Source: Enterococcus devriesei (lineage in GTDB: Bacteria > Bacillota > Bacilli > Lactobacillales > Enterococcaceae). From it: DNA of 64,000 bases. Numbering within the stretch: position 1 is the stretch's first letter; the number at the start of each line of letters is the position of its first letter. A program made the position numbers and the translations under genes. The notes beneath the pieces are model-generated. The model saw nothing but the letters and a program-made list of their open reading frames with translations. It was not told where the DNA came from and ran no database searches. Below are positions 32,163-42,589 of the stretch, in pieces. The stretch lies in contig NZ_JXKM01000003.1 in assembly GCF_001885905.1 (NCBI RefSeq), positions 1 to 64,000 of the forward strand. Direction: 5' to 3'.

Positions 32163-34460
32163 TTACATCTTTGTGTGGTCCGTCCGTGAAATCACATCAC
32201 GACGTTGCTCCGCTGTTAAGTCACGGAATTTCACCGCATAACCGGATACTCGGATTGTGAAATTGGCATATTTTGGATTATCGATATCCTTATCCATTTC
32301 CTCTAACAATTCACGACCAAAGACATTGACGTTCAAGTGGTAACCACCTCTGTCAAAATAGCCATCTAAAACTTGACGTAAATTATCCACTTGCATCGCT
32401 TCATCATCTGTCCGGCCTAGAGCACCAGGATTGATGGTTTGAGTATCAGAGATACCATCTTGTGCGCAAGAATAATTTAATTTCGCTGTTGAGTTCAATG
32501 AAGCCAACAAGCCATTTTTCTCGCCTAAGAATTTGCCGTCTTGATAACTTGGGTTCGCACCTGGTGCCAACGGCTTCCCAGCACGACGTCCATCTGGAGT
32601 ATTCCCAGTATTTTTACCATAAACCACGTTTGAAGTGATGGTCAACAATGACAAGGTTGGTGTTGATTCACGGTAAGTATGTTGACGTTTGATTTGCGTC
32701 ATGAAGTACTCAAGAATCCAGTTCGCCATTTCATCCGCTTCGTCGTTGTCATTTCCGTAAGTTGGAAATTCATTTTGCGGCACATAGTCAATCGCTAGGC
32801 CATTTTCATCACGGATTACTTTTACATTGCCGTGTTTGATTGCCATCAATGAATCCGTCGCGTGAGAGATTCCAGCGATCCCAGTTGCGAAAGTCCGTTT
32901 CAAGTCTGTATCCATCAAGGCTAATTGTGGTGCTTCATAAGCATATTTGTCATGCATGTAATGAATCACATTTAAGGTATTCACGTATAATTCAGCTAAC
33001 CAATCCAAAACATCCTTGTAACTGTCCATAAATTGATTGAAGTCAATGCTGTCGCCTTCTAACGGACGGAAACGCGGACCTACTTGCATCTTGGTCATTT
33101 CATCAACGCCACCATTGATCGCGTAAAGCACCGCTTTAGCTAAGTTAGCACGAGCGCCGAAGAATTGCATGTCTTTCCCAATCACCGTTGCAGACACACA
33201 GCAAGCGATTGCTGCATCATCTGAGCCCCAGTGTTGACGCAATAAATCATCATTTTCTAATTGGATCGAAGAGCTTACCTTTGCAACTTTTGCCGCATAA
33301 GTACGGAACCCTTCTGGTAAATGAGACGAATATAAAACCGTCAAGTTTGGTTCTGGTGAAGGTCCCATGTTTGTCAAAGTGTGTAAGATTCGGAAATCAT
33401 TCTTCGTTACTAATGAAGACCCGTCCATATTCATCCCTGCTAATGACAATGTCGCCCAAATTGGGTAGCCAGAGAATAATTGGTTGTACTCAGGTGTCCG
33501 AGCAAATTTTACCATCCGTAATTTCATGATCAAATGGTCGATCATTTCTTGTGCTTCAAATTCGGTAATCACACCATTGTTTAAATCCCGTTGGATATAA
33601 ATATCTAAGAAAGCAGAGATCCGGCCGATTGACATTGCCGCACCATTTTGCGATTTGATCGCCGCAAGGTAACCAAAGTATAACCATTGAATCGCTTCTT
33701 GCGCGTTAGCTGCTGGTTTTGAAATATCATAACCGTAGCTGGCAGCCATTTCTTTCATGTCTAGCAATGCGCGATATTGTTCAGAAACTTCTTCACGTAA
33801 TTGGATCACGTCGTTTGTCATGACTTTACTACCGACATTTTTCCAATCTTTTTTCTTTTCTTTCATTAAGAAATCAATTCCGTATAATGCAACACGACGG
33901 TAGTCACCAATGATCCGACCGCGGCCGTAAGCATCTGGCAAACCAGTAATGATTTTGTTTTTACGCGCTAAACGCATTTCATCTGTATAGGCATCAAACA
34001 CTCCTTGGTTGTGTGTTTTGCGCCATTTATTGAAAATGAATGACATTTCGTCGTCCACGTCATAGCCATTCGATTCTAATGCTTTATTGGCCATATTGAT
34101 ACCGCCAAAAGGCATGAATGCTTGTTTCAATGGTACATCTGTTTGTAAACCAACAATTTTTTCTTCTTCTTTAATCAAGTAGCCTGGTGCATGAGAAGTA
34201 ATCGTTGCCGGAACATCACTATCCATATCGTACACGCCATTTTTTTTATGTTGTACTTCAAATAGTTCTTGTAGTTTTTCCCATAATTTTTCCGTGCTTG
34301 GCGCAGCGGCTTCTAAAAAGCTGTCATCACCTTTGTATTCTGTATAGTTTCGTTTAATAAAATCTAACGTATTAACCTCATGCTGCCAACGTCCTTCGTT
34401 AAAGCCTTCCCAAGGTGAATTTGTTTGTTTAACAGTTTTATCGATTGTAGTAGTTTCCAT
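32163..34460 (-). CDS. pflB: Pyruvate formate-lyase
   Basis: 765 residues. The active-site Cys pair is in [10 protein letters not shown], and the C-terminal glycyl-radical motif is RVSGYAVKF. The enzyme splits pyruvate to formate and acetyl-CoA under anaerobic conditions. It needs an activase (PflA), which in enterococci usually sits directly downstream; here a terminator and an L,D-transpeptidase gene follow instead. AGGAGCGC precedes the ATG. A 10-bp-arm inverted repeat lies 142 bases upstream of the start. Confidence 0.95.
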   Translation of the reverse strand: METTTIDKTVKQTNSPWEGFNEGRWQHEVNTLDFIKRNYTEYKGDDSFLEAAAPSTEKLWEKLQELFEVQHKKNGVYDMDSDVPATITSHAPGYLIKEEEKIVGLQTDVPLKQAFMPFGGINMANKALESNGYDVDDEMSFIFNKWRKTHNQGVFDAYTDEMRLARKNKIITGLPDAYGRGRIIGDYRRVALYGIDFLMKEKKKDWKNVGSKVMTNDVIQLREEVSEQYRALLDMKEMAASYGYDISKPAANAQEAIQWLYFGYLAAIKSQNGAAMSIGRISAFLDIYIQRDLNNGVITEFEAQEMIDHLIMKLRMVKFARTPEYNQLFSGYPIWATLSLAGMNMDGSSLVTKNDFRILHTLTNMGPSPEPNLTVLYSSHLPEGFRTYAAKVAKVSSSIQLENDDLLRQHWGSDDAAIACCVSATVIGKDMQFFGARANLAKAVLYAINGGVDEMTKMQVGPRFRPLEGDSIDFNQFMDSYKDVLDWLAELYVNTLNVIHYMHDKYAYEAPQLALMDTDLKRTFATGIAGISHATDSLMAIKHGNVKVIRDENGLAIDYVPQNEFPTYGNDNDEADEMANWILEYFMTQIKRQHTYRESTPTLSLLTITSNVVYGKNTGNTPDGRRAGKPLAPGANPSYQDGKFLGEKNGLLASLNSTAKLNYSCAQDGISDTQTINPGALGRTDDEAMQVDNLRQVLDGYFDRGGYHLNVNVFGRELLEEMDKDIDNPKYANFTIRVSGYAVKFRDLTAEQRRDVISRTDHTKM

Positions 34461-35104
34461 AAGAGCGCTCCTTTGTTAAATAGTTTCAAGCTAATTTAAA
34501 ATGATTATAACAAAGGAAACAGTTTTAAGAAAGGGCTTTTTTACTCTCTATATACTGAAAAACCTTTTAAAATAATGACGGTTATTCTAATTTTAGCCTT
34601 ATTCTGTTATATTCTTCACTATAACAGAAAATGTAATTGAGAAAGACAGGTGGTCTTTGAGGGTTCCTTTTGCTCATTAAAATACATTTTCCTGACAAAA
34701 GTAAAACTGAAAAACAGATGACTGATACAGAATAGTTTGTGAATCCTCTAAGCCATAAACTCTCATAAAAAGAAAAAAAGATTTAAGAAAATTTAATCTC
34801 ATTATTCTAGTGCTTCCTTCTAATTCACTAAGAATGCAAAGATATTGTTATTCAATAGACGGTTAAAAAAGCGTTGCTAGTAAAACACTTTGATATAAAG
34901 AGCTTTATTCTCAATAATTATTATTACCTAAAAATAATTTAAATTATTGAATATATATCGATTCAGTCAATGCAATCGACTAATCTTAATTATTTTATTT
35001 CTATCTCTAAAAAAATGACGAGATATTAACAATAAAAATATCTAAATGGATTAAATTGGTATACAATATCAATCATATGTATTTGTCCACTCGGGAGGCT
35101 CTTT
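34461..35104. other. AT-rich 644-bp region between pflB and the Mga-type gene
   Basis: Carries the pflB promoter (minus-strand TATAAT near 34506-34511), a 10-bp-arm inverted repeat at 34602-34629 and a very AT-rich part before the regulator, with ATAATTATTATT near 34914. GGGAGG for the plus-strand gene is at 35092-35097. No open frame. Confidence 0.55.
34602..34629. promoter_or_regulatory. Inverted repeat upstream of pflB, possible operator
   Basis: TTCTGTTATA, 8-base spacer, TATAACAGAA: a perfect 10-bp-arm repeat. No T-run follows, so it is not a terminator. Not a match to the usual Rex or cre consensus. Confidence 0.5.
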
Positions 35105-36592
35105 ATGTTAAAAAGGTATATTGAAAAAAATATTTTTCGCCAAGTCTATCTCTGCCAACAGTTGTATCAGAAAAAAAGAATTTCGATCCAATTGATGGCC
35201 GAACGATTAAACGCTTGTACCGTTACTATCAATAATGACCTAGACCTACTAAAGGAAACTTTCGGACAGGAAATCGCTACGTTTGAGCGAACAAGAGACA
35301 CCTGTTTTATCGCTTTTGATTCCACCTATTCCTTGTTAGAACTAACCCAGCGAATTTATCGGCGCTCAGATTTTTTACGGGTATTAAACGAATACTTGAA
35401 GGGGAATACACATTGGGCGGAAATTGCAGAAAAAGAATTTCTTTCTACTAGTAAAATTTATCAAATTCGGAAAGATATTTTTACTTTCGCAAAGGAGCTG
35501 GGGTATCCTTACTCTTCTCACGCCATTGATTTTCCTGAAAAAGACATTCGCTACTTGCTATTAGCGATTTCACGATACACCGGCGATGCTTCAGCGATTC
35601 CCTTTAACAAAATGATTGCGACCGCCGCAGAGGAATTGATTACTTACGTAGAAGAACATTTTTTTGCTCGAGCGTATCCTGAAAATGAGCGAGAGATTAT
35701 CATTTCCGGCATCTTACTAAGCAGCCAGCGCGCACGGTGCTTTGCCATTCACTTTTCTGAAGAAGAAAAGCAGATGGCTCAGCAAACACCGCTATTTGCG
35801 CTATTGCAAACCGGCGTGAAAAAGTTAACTTCGTCTATTTTTACAAACGAAGAGGAACTGTATTTTATCTATTCACTCTTCAATGCACGAAATTATACCT
35901 GCAATAATTACGAGTTGCTTCAGAAGGATTTTGAAGTTGTGTACCAAAATCATATCAAGCGTTATCCTGAAATCGAGCGGTTGCTTCAACAGCTCCGTTC
36001 CTCCTTAGAAATCCCTGCAGAAAATGAGCTGCTACTAAAAAAGGCTTTTCTGCCCTTTATTCGCTCCACTTGGGCTAATTTGCAATTATTCCAACCAGAT
36101 TTAATCTACCTGAAAGATAGGCATCAACTACAAACCTATTAAGAAATTAAACATGTCTTGAATCAGTGGTCAGACACTTGTTGCACTAGCATTCAGTGGA
36201 ACGAAAACCTCGTTTGTAAAATGACACTGATCCTTGATCTATTACGGAAAAACAGCTTCAACCAAAAAATCGAATTATATATCGTCACGCCATCTGACTT
36301 CAATTTTTTATATTATCAGAAGCATCTAAGTGATTTGCTAGACGAACGGCATTTTGTCATTAGCAATATGATTTATCACACCTTAAATGACGTAGTCGAC
36401 GATGTATTCTTTTGTTCAAGACGTATTATTGTTTGTGATACCGCCCTTTACCAACAAAATTTAGGTAGTGAAAATACATTGATTTTCCCTGTTTCGCTCC
36501 AAACAATCGACGAAACGTGTTTTAAGATCAATCAACTTATGCACCCGACTGAAAAGGAGGTTGGGACAGAAGTGTTCAGTTCCGAAAAGTAA
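35105..36592 (+). pseudogene. Mga-family regulator interrupted by an in-frame TAA
   Basis: Codons 1-345 (35105-36142) encode an Mga-like HTH (about 10-65, ISIQLMAERLNACTVTINND) and the following middle/PRD helical domains. A TAA at 36140-36142 ends it, but the same frame stays open for 149 more codons (36143-36592) and reads as the EIIB-like C-terminal domain (KIELYIVTPSDFNFLYYQKH). Together 490 residues, the usual length of Mga proteins. So one nonsense codon separates the two parts. The last residues are encoded by an intergenic repeat. The short form may retain DNA binding without PTS-type control. Confidence 0.75.
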
Positions 36593-36676
36593 GACGGAAT
36601 CTCCGAAGAAACCACTTCTAGACGACCGTTTATCCATAAATAAGAGCTGGGATTATGTTAATATCCCAGCTCTCTT
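36557..36676. repeat. Small intergenic repeat-like element with inverted ends
   Basis: Left end GAGGTTGGGACAGA and right end (opposite strand) GAGAGCTGGGATAT are imperfect inverted copies. GAGGTTGGGACA is a motif I know from Lactobacillales intergenic repeats. The right half folds as AGCTGGGAT/ATCCCAGCT and can act as terminator for gadB. Confidence 0.45.
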
Positions 36677-36682
36677 ACTTTA

Positions 36683-38083
36683 TTAATGAGTAAATCCATA
36701 TGTCTTGATTTCAGTTTTTTCATGGTAGACGACATGCGCTTTATTTAATGCTTCAATTGCTTCTTGCATATCTTGAACGTAATCACACGCCATGTTCATA
36801 CCAAAATCAGCTCGAATGACCAGCCGTTGAATGATTTCTTGATCCAAGTTCTTAGGAAGTGGGTAAGCAGGAACTTGCCATCCCTTCATTAAGAGACGAT
36901 CCGCTAAATCATACAGGTTCCATTCACGAGTTGCATCTTCTTTCAATTTGTAGCAGACAATCGGTAATTGAGACCCGTCATTCACGATTTCAAATAAACC
37001 GGTTTCTTCGATCGCCTTTGCCAAATATAGCGCTACGTTATGTGTACGTTCATGAATGGCTTTATAGCCGTCAAATCCATAACGTACAAAATTATAATAT
37101 TGGCCGATTAATTGGGCTGCACTATGAGAAAAATTAATCGCCATTGTTGGGAGTTCACCGCCTAGATAGCTGACTTTGAAGATTAATTCTTTAGGTAAAT
37201 ATTGTTGATCACGCCATAGTACCCAACCCACACCAGGATAAACCAATCCATATTTATGACCAGAAGAATTAATTGAAATAACATTTTTCAAGCGGAAATC
37301 CCAAACTAGATCAGGTTCAGTGAAAGGAGCATAGAAACCACCTGATGCTGCATCAACATGGATATAAACTTTATAATCCGTCTGCTTGTTATATTCTTCA
37401 ACTAGATTATCTAACCCTTTAATATCATCATAGCGACCTGTATAAGTGATACCCATGATCCCAACGATTCCGATCGTATATTCATCAACATAATCCATTA
37501 CCTTGTCCAAATTGATCGACATATGTTCTTGATCTAACGTTACTTCGCGCATTTCAACATCCCAATAAACACAGAATTTTTCCCAGCAGACTTGATAGCC
37601 AGATGAGATCACCAAATTTGGTTTTTTCGCATTAAGATCCAACCCTAACTTTTCTGCCCGTTTTCGCCACGCGAATTTCATCGCCATCCCGCCTAACATA
37701 CAGGCTTCGGAGGAACCAATGGTTGATGTTCCCATAAATTTTTCATGCTCACTAGCATGCCATAGATCAGCAATCATGTTCACACAACGATTTTCGATCT
37801 CTGTCGTACGAGGATATTCTGATTTATCAATAGCATTTTTTTCTAGTGTTTGGCTCATCAACTTAACCGCTTCTGGTTCCATATACGTTTGGCAGAAAGT
37901 GGCTAAGTTTAAACGGGCATTCCCTTCATCCAACATTTCGTCTTGTACCAATTGATAGGCTACACGCGGCTCAATAGATTCTTGGTTCAATTTATATTTA
38001 GGTAAATCGACTCGTTCACTTTCTGATCCAAAAATTGGTTCTAAATATTCTGCTTCATCACGATTTTCTTTTCCATATAACAT
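36683..38083 (-). CDS. gadB: Glutamate decarboxylase
   Basis: 466 residues of the PLP group II decarboxylase fold. The Lys that holds PLP is in SINSSGHKYGLVYPGVGW; DAASGG (pyridine-binding Asp) and GTSTIGSSEACML (phosphate site) are present. It converts glutamate to gamma-aminobutyrate using a proton, which raises cytoplasmic pH in acid. It follows gadC by 33 bases. TAGGAGG is upstream of the ATG. Confidence 0.96.
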   Translation of the reverse strand: MLYGKENRDEAEYLEPIFGSESERVDLPKYKLNQESIEPRVAYQLVQDEMLDEGNARLNLATFCQTYMEPEAVKLMSQTLEKNAIDKSEYPRTTEIENRCVNMIADLWHASEHEKFMGTSTIGSSEACMLGGMAMKFAWRKRAEKLGLDLNAKKPNLVISSGYQVCWEKFCVYWDVEMREVTLDQEHMSINLDKVMDYVDEYTIGIVGIMGITYTGRYDDIKGLDNLVEEYNKQTDYKVYIHVDAASGGFYAPFTEPDLVWDFRLKNVISINSSGHKYGLVYPGVGWVLWRDQQYLPKELIFKVSYLGGELPTMAINFSHSAAQLIGQYYNFVRYGFDGYKAIHERTHNVALYLAKAIEETGLFEIVNDGSQLPIVCYKLKEDATREWNLYDLADRLLMKGWQVPAYPLPKNLDQEIIQRLVIRADFGMNMACDYVQDMQEAIEALNKAHVVYHEKTEIKTYGFTH

Positions 38084-38116
38084 ATCTATATCCTCCTAAA
38101 AATCCTTTTGTCTAAA

Positions 38117-39628
38117 TTAATGTTTCAATGTATGTTCTTCTTTTTGGACGATTTCATGTTCACCACGAGCTGCCGGATAAACCGCTGGATTCATATCTCC
38201 TGCTTTCATATGAACGGGCTCTTCCAACTTTTTATGACCTTGCTTGTCATGCAGCTCATAAATAATAAACGGTAAAATCACTGTGATTACAAAACTGATC
38301 AATAGTATGATTTGGTAGGTCCGGTCCTCACTCTTTGCAATCGATGCTGGGGGAACAAAAGAAATCAACAAAGCAAAAACTGATAATAGTAGTCCGACAC
38401 CAGCAATGATTGTCTTTCCGATTGTTTTTCCCGGCACGTTATAAGAACGTTCCAAGTTTTTCTTTTTATACAATAGTACGAAATACCCGATAAAGAATAA
38501 TAAGTACCCAACTAAATAGATAACTACAGTCAATGAGATGGCGACTAAAAAGGATAAATTATTTCCGCCACCACCGAAGGTCAGTACTGCACCCCAAATC
38601 GTTACGATCACTCCTTGAATCATAATCAACGGTACTGGTACACCATGCGTATTGGTTTTACGCAAGAAGTTAGGCAATAGCCCCCGTTGCGCTGCCGCAA
38701 ACATTCCGCGAGAAGGGCCAACTACCCAAGAACTTACTTCCCCCATTACGCCAAAAGCAATCATCAACGCGATAACTTTCACCAGCCAACCTAAATGACT
38801 GTTAAAATGTAAAATCAATAATTGGAACGTTTGGATCACTCCAGCGCTTAAAGATAATTCATTTTGGGGAATCACTGCTGCAACTGAAAAACCACCAATC
38901 GCATCTAAGGCAATCGCTAAAATAACCAATAGAATCATTGCTAACGGATAGTTTTTCTTTGGATTTTCCAGTTCATTAATATGAGAAGCTGATGCTTCAA
39001 CTCCCATGTACGCCAAGATAAATGACACAAAAACTACGAGTGTCGATACTTGTGAAAAATCTGGAATAAATGCTTTTTTACTAATAGCGATCTCTATTGG
39101 ATTGCCGCCGATGAAATACGCTGCCGCTAATCCAAATAAAATTACAGATGGAATAAGAATCCCAATCACAAATCCAGCTTTCGCAATTTTTGCTGTCCGC
39201 TGTGTTCCGCCTAATTGTGAAAAGGTCAGTCCCCAAAAAATGATTAAGAGACCGATATATTTCATTAAAGGATCAGTATTTAACGCTTGAAGATTCAATA
39301 CATACGATAATGCCCCTAGAATGAAATAGATCATCGTAACGAAACCTACCGTAATTTGAAACCATTGAAAAAAGATGGCCGCAAACCCAAAACGTTCGCC
39401 TAATGTTTGACTGACCCAGCTAAAGATACCGCCATTCTGCCAGCCTTCTACCGTAGACATCTCAGCCGCACACAAAGCTACAGGTAAAAACCATAAGATT
39501 CCGCCTAGTAATAAAAAGAACACTAGGTGCAGCTTTGAAGTTGCAAACGTTGGATATTCATAAACGGTTAAAACCATCGAGGCCGTCAATGCAAAAAAGC
39601 CAAATAAAGTTAATTTTTTCTGATTCAT
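38117..39628 (-). CDS. gadC: Glutamate/GABA antiporter
   Basis: 503 residues with about 12 membrane helices, APC-superfamily type. GadC-like features include MNQKKLTLFGFFALTASMVL at the start, EGWQNGGIFSWVSQTLGERFG in an early loop, and a charged C-terminal tail that in E. coli GadC plugs the channel at neutral pH. It brings glutamate in and GABA out. First gene of the gadC-gadB operon. Confidence 0.93.
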   Translation of the reverse strand: MNQKKLTLFGFFALTASMVLTVYEYPTFATSKLHLVFFLLLGGILWFLPVALCAAEMSTVEGWQNGGIFSWVSQTLGERFGFAAIFFQWFQITVGFVTMIYFILGALSYVLNLQALNTDPLMKYIGLLIIFWGLTFSQLGGTQRTAKIAKAGFVIGILIPSVILFGLAAAYFIGGNPIEIAISKKAFIPDFSQVSTLVVFVSFILAYMGVEASASHINELENPKKNYPLAMILLVILAIALDAIGGFSVAAVIPQNELSLSAGVIQTFQLLILHFNSHLGWLVKVIALMIAFGVMGEVSSWVVGPSRGMFAAAQRGLLPNFLRKTNTHGVPVPLIMIQGVIVTIWGAVLTFGGGGNNLSFLVAISLTVVIYLVGYLLFFIGYFVLLYKKKNLERSYNVPGKTIGKTIIAGVGLLLSVFALLISFVPPASIAKSEDRTYQIILLISFVITVILPFIIYELHDKQGHKKLEEPVHMKAGDMNPAVYPAARGEHEIVQKEEHTLKH

Positions 39629-39856
39629 AGAACCGCTTCTTTCCCTTTTTTTACCTGATTATCGTTGACGAGCTTCAGGGAAAAGCCATTGATACACACT
39701 GACTAAACATTTCTTAGCACCTTCTTTCTTACACGAATTAGTATAGTCAGCAGGTAGAAAGTTTTTTTCCTTACTTTTTTAAATTGAAGGATGCGACTTT
39801 AAAAAAATAAAGAATTATTATTGGTACTCCATCGAATGAGTTATGCTCGCTAAAAC

Positions 39857-39906
39857 AAAAAAGGCTTTGGTTCTCTCCAATTTTGGAGAAGACCAAAGCC
39901 TTTTTA
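39857..39906. terminator. Terminator of the winged-helix gene at 39909
   Basis: Stem AAAAGGCTTTGGTTCTCTCCA/TGGAGAAGACCAAAGCCTTTT (nearly perfect) with runs on both strands. Confidence 0.8.
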
Positions 39907-39908
39907 TT

Positions 39909-40607
39909 TTATACACTATATTCCTGAATATGATCATTCATTAAACCGTTAGGAACATCGTGCAGCCGATACCCATTTCCCCAGTACGTAATGATTCGCA
40001 CATTATCAATATGAGCATGAGCGATTTTCTTACGAATATTCCCTACAGCTGTTGACATCTGTACGAGACGGGACTTACTCACTTCATTATTCCACACCTT
40101 ATTACATAGCTCGTCTCTGGAAATAATTTTACCGCTGCCTTCAGCAAGCGCCGAGATAATTTTCTTCTCGATATTATTTAACGAACTGTAAAAAAGTACC
40201 AAGTCTTGTTTCTTCTGTTCCGATTGACGAACCAATCCTTTGGAAATCGTTTCTGCCTGGCCTTCGCGTTTATCACTTAACAATAAAAACTCGCGCAACT
40301 CAGTTAATGTACAATCAATCGACAAACAATGGTTGTCATCAATATTCGGTACTGGTTCATCCGTTCTTCTCAAATAGTGTAAATCCTTTTCAAGTACGAT
40401 CGGCAAAATATCAGTAAATTCCTGATTCGTCAACGTTTCACTAAAAATGACAATATCAAAAAGAGATAAGATATCCTCAAAATATTGCGGCTTATCAACA
40501 TCAAAAAATTCTTTTAAGACAAAAACTTCGTAATCCAGTCGTTGCAATTCATTTTGAAAATCTTGCTCGATAATAATATTTCTGGTCAGAATAATCACTT
40601 TTTTCAT
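39909..40607 (-). CDS. Winged-helix regulator with receiver-like domain lacking the phospho-Asp (copy 1)
   Basis: 232 residues. Residues about 1-115 look like a response-regulator receiver (KVIILTRNIIIEQDF; DIVIFSETL), but the place of the phosphorylated Asp is Ser (FSETL). The C-terminal OmpR/PhoB-type winged helix is about 140-220 (ISRDELCNKVWNNE; RIITYWGNGYRL). It resembles the gene at 42590 along its whole length, so they are paralogues. No sensor kinase nearby. Downstream of the coiled-coil gene at 40667, 59 bases apart, so perhaps co-transcribed. Confidence 0.75.
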   Translation of the reverse strand: MKKVIILTRNIIIEQDFQNELQRLDYEVFVLKEFFDVDKPQYFEDILSLFDIVIFSETLTNQEFTDILPIVLEKDLHYLRRTDEPVPNIDDNHCLSIDCTLTELREFLLLSDKREGQAETISKGLVRQSEQKKQDLVLFYSSLNNIEKKIISALAEGSGKIISRDELCNKVWNNEVSKSRLVQMSTAVGNIRKKIAHAHIDNVRIITYWGNGYRLHDVPNGLMNDHIQEYSV

Positions 40608-40666
40608 CTTTCGTCACTCCCATCTTCCCTTTTCACTCACTTTTTCAACCATCAATGGTACCCCTA

Positions 40667-41296
40667 TCATTGATCTATCTCTAAAGAACGAATACCGTTC
40701 TTTATCTCGTTTACGACTTCCTGAGGCAGATCCTTCTTCACCTCAACGGCTTCCATCAATTGATTTTTCAAATTCAATCCAATTGTTTGAGCTTTTTCTT
40801 CCGCACTTTGGATAATCCTGCGACTCAAAGTCGTCGCTTCCAATAGCGTATCAGCGGCATCCTCGCGAATAAATAACTCTAGTGCAGCCCGCTCTTCTTT
40901 TAAAAATACGTAATTGAACAATTCCTCGTTTCTCTCCTGTAAGTACATATATTGTTCTAAAAGCTGATCGTACTTTTCTTGTAAGCTATTCTGCTCAGTA
41001 TTACACATAAATGTTTTTGGCTGCTTCAGAATAAAGCTGCGCCTTTCCAAACTATCCTTGTTGTGATAAACGACTTTATCCATTAAAACTCGTTCATTCA
41101 TTGCTTCTAACTGCCTTGTCAACGCTTTACAATGATTACGATAAGCGGAAACTCGCTCTTCTAACGCGCCTCTAATTCCCGCCAATCGCTCTACTTCATC
41201 AGTTAGTTGTTCATTCTCTATTTCTAATGACGCAACTTTTCCATTTAATTGTTGGATCGACTGTTCTTTTAATTTAGAGATGTTCAAATCCTTCAA
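40667..41296 (-). CDS. Coiled-coil protein, 209 residues
   Basis: From a TTG with GAGG eight bases upstream. Nearly all helical: IQQLNGKVASLEIENEQLTD and SLQEKYDQLLEQYMYLQERN are classic heptad segments. A TLSRRIIQSAEEKAQTIGLN segment resembles DivIVA/GpsB-type or ATP-synthase b-like helices, but no family is certain. It lies between two paralogous winged-helix regulators and upstream of one of them, so a shared pathway is possible. Confidence 0.6.
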   Translation of the reverse strand: MKDLNISKLKEQSIQQLNGKVASLEIENEQLTDEVERLAGIRGALEERVSAYRNHCKALTRQLEAMNERVLMDKVVYHNKDSLERRSFILKQPKTFMCNTEQNSLQEKYDQLLEQYMYLQERNEELFNYVFLKEERAALELFIREDAADTLLEATTLSRRIIQSAEEKAQTIGLNLKNQLMEAVEVKKDLPQEVVNEIKNGIRSLEIDQ

Positions 41297-42589
41297 TTCT
41301 TCTTCCTCATTTCATCCTAATTTTCCATTACAATTTCTCTGTTATTATGTATGTTTTTAGCTATCTATCAGTAAAATAATAGGAACTGCTCTGAGATATT
41401 CTATAGTAGGAAAACTTATCTTCTCACTTATTATCGACCAATTTTCAGACTATCTTTGCTAGCCCTTCTTCTTTATAGAACAGAATCAGTCTCACTATAA
41501 AAAATAGATTTCCATCTTGAAAGCTTCTATATAATCAAAGATTAGAAATTTTTTTCGATATTTGGATCGAGAGGTTATTGAGAATACTCGATCAGCGTAT
41601 AGAAACCCATCTCGATAACCATAGTTATCTAATCGGTTAAAAAAAATACGGTTGCACTTTAACCCAAAAAGCATAATAATTATTTTTATTTCAAATAAAT
41701 GATATTTATGTTTTGTTATACATCTATTTTTAAAAAATTATAAAATATTTTTTATAATAAATCAACAGTATATTAATTTTTAAAGAAACCTTTTTTTTAA
41801 AATGTTTTTTGCTCTACGAAATTTCTAATCTTTTCACCATTAAAAATACATAAAATTCAGTTTAAGAAATATCGAGCATTCTTTCTTGCGTTTTTGGAGA
41901 AGTAATCGTGAAAAATCCCCACATAATAATAATTATCTTTAAATAATTGTTGAGTATTTTCTTCTATTCATAAAAGTAAATAGAGTTTTCACCTTAAATT
42001 AAGGATCATTTCTATGCTAAAAAGTTCCTTGAGTAAAAAAATGTTAATATATTTTCACTTAAAAAATAATAATTATAAATATATTATGCATTAAGTTCTA
42101 AAAAGAATATTTATTCATTTTTTCTAATCTTTATTAATTGTTTGATTTTTCCATTTTTTGAAAATCTGGTTATTTTTCTACCTACAATTTTTTTGTTGCT
42201 ATTTAAAGCAATTCCAATTAACCCATGCTTATTTATAATCGTGGTAAGGATTATAAACTAGGAATGAAATAAAATGCCAAAACCCTTGATATGATACTTT
42301 TCCCATTCTTTTAATCTTTAATAAGAATCATTCTCTTTTTCTAAAATCCTCATAGATTCTTTGATATTTCTGCCGGACCGCTAATCTATAGAAAGCTCTA
42401 CAATGATTCTTACGAATGGATCAGTCGAAGCAATGACTTAATAATGCTGTATTAATATGAAATTCTTCTCTCCACCAAATCTAATCGATGTTCGCTCGTT
42501 AGATTTAAAAGAACCACTTCATTAAACTTAAGTTTAATGAAGTGGTTCTCTCTAAGAATGATTTACTTTTTTAAAAAGCTTTCTGGACT
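41297..42589. other. 1.29-kb AT-rich gene-free region
   Basis: No reading frame over about 40 codons with protein character. Contains AT-rich tracts, several ATAATAATTAT-type motifs (about 41673, 41925, 42066), a small inverted repeat GATCGAG/CTCGATC (41565-41593), and at the right end the 40-bp palindromic terminator. No RNA gene recognised. Confidence 0.6.
42510..42549 (-). terminator. 40-bp perfect palindrome, terminator of the winged-helix gene at 42590
   Basis: Twenty-base arms with no loop base, AGAACCACTTCATTAAACTT and its exact complement, followed by TTTT on the minus strand. Unusually long and perfect for a terminator. Confidence 0.75.
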
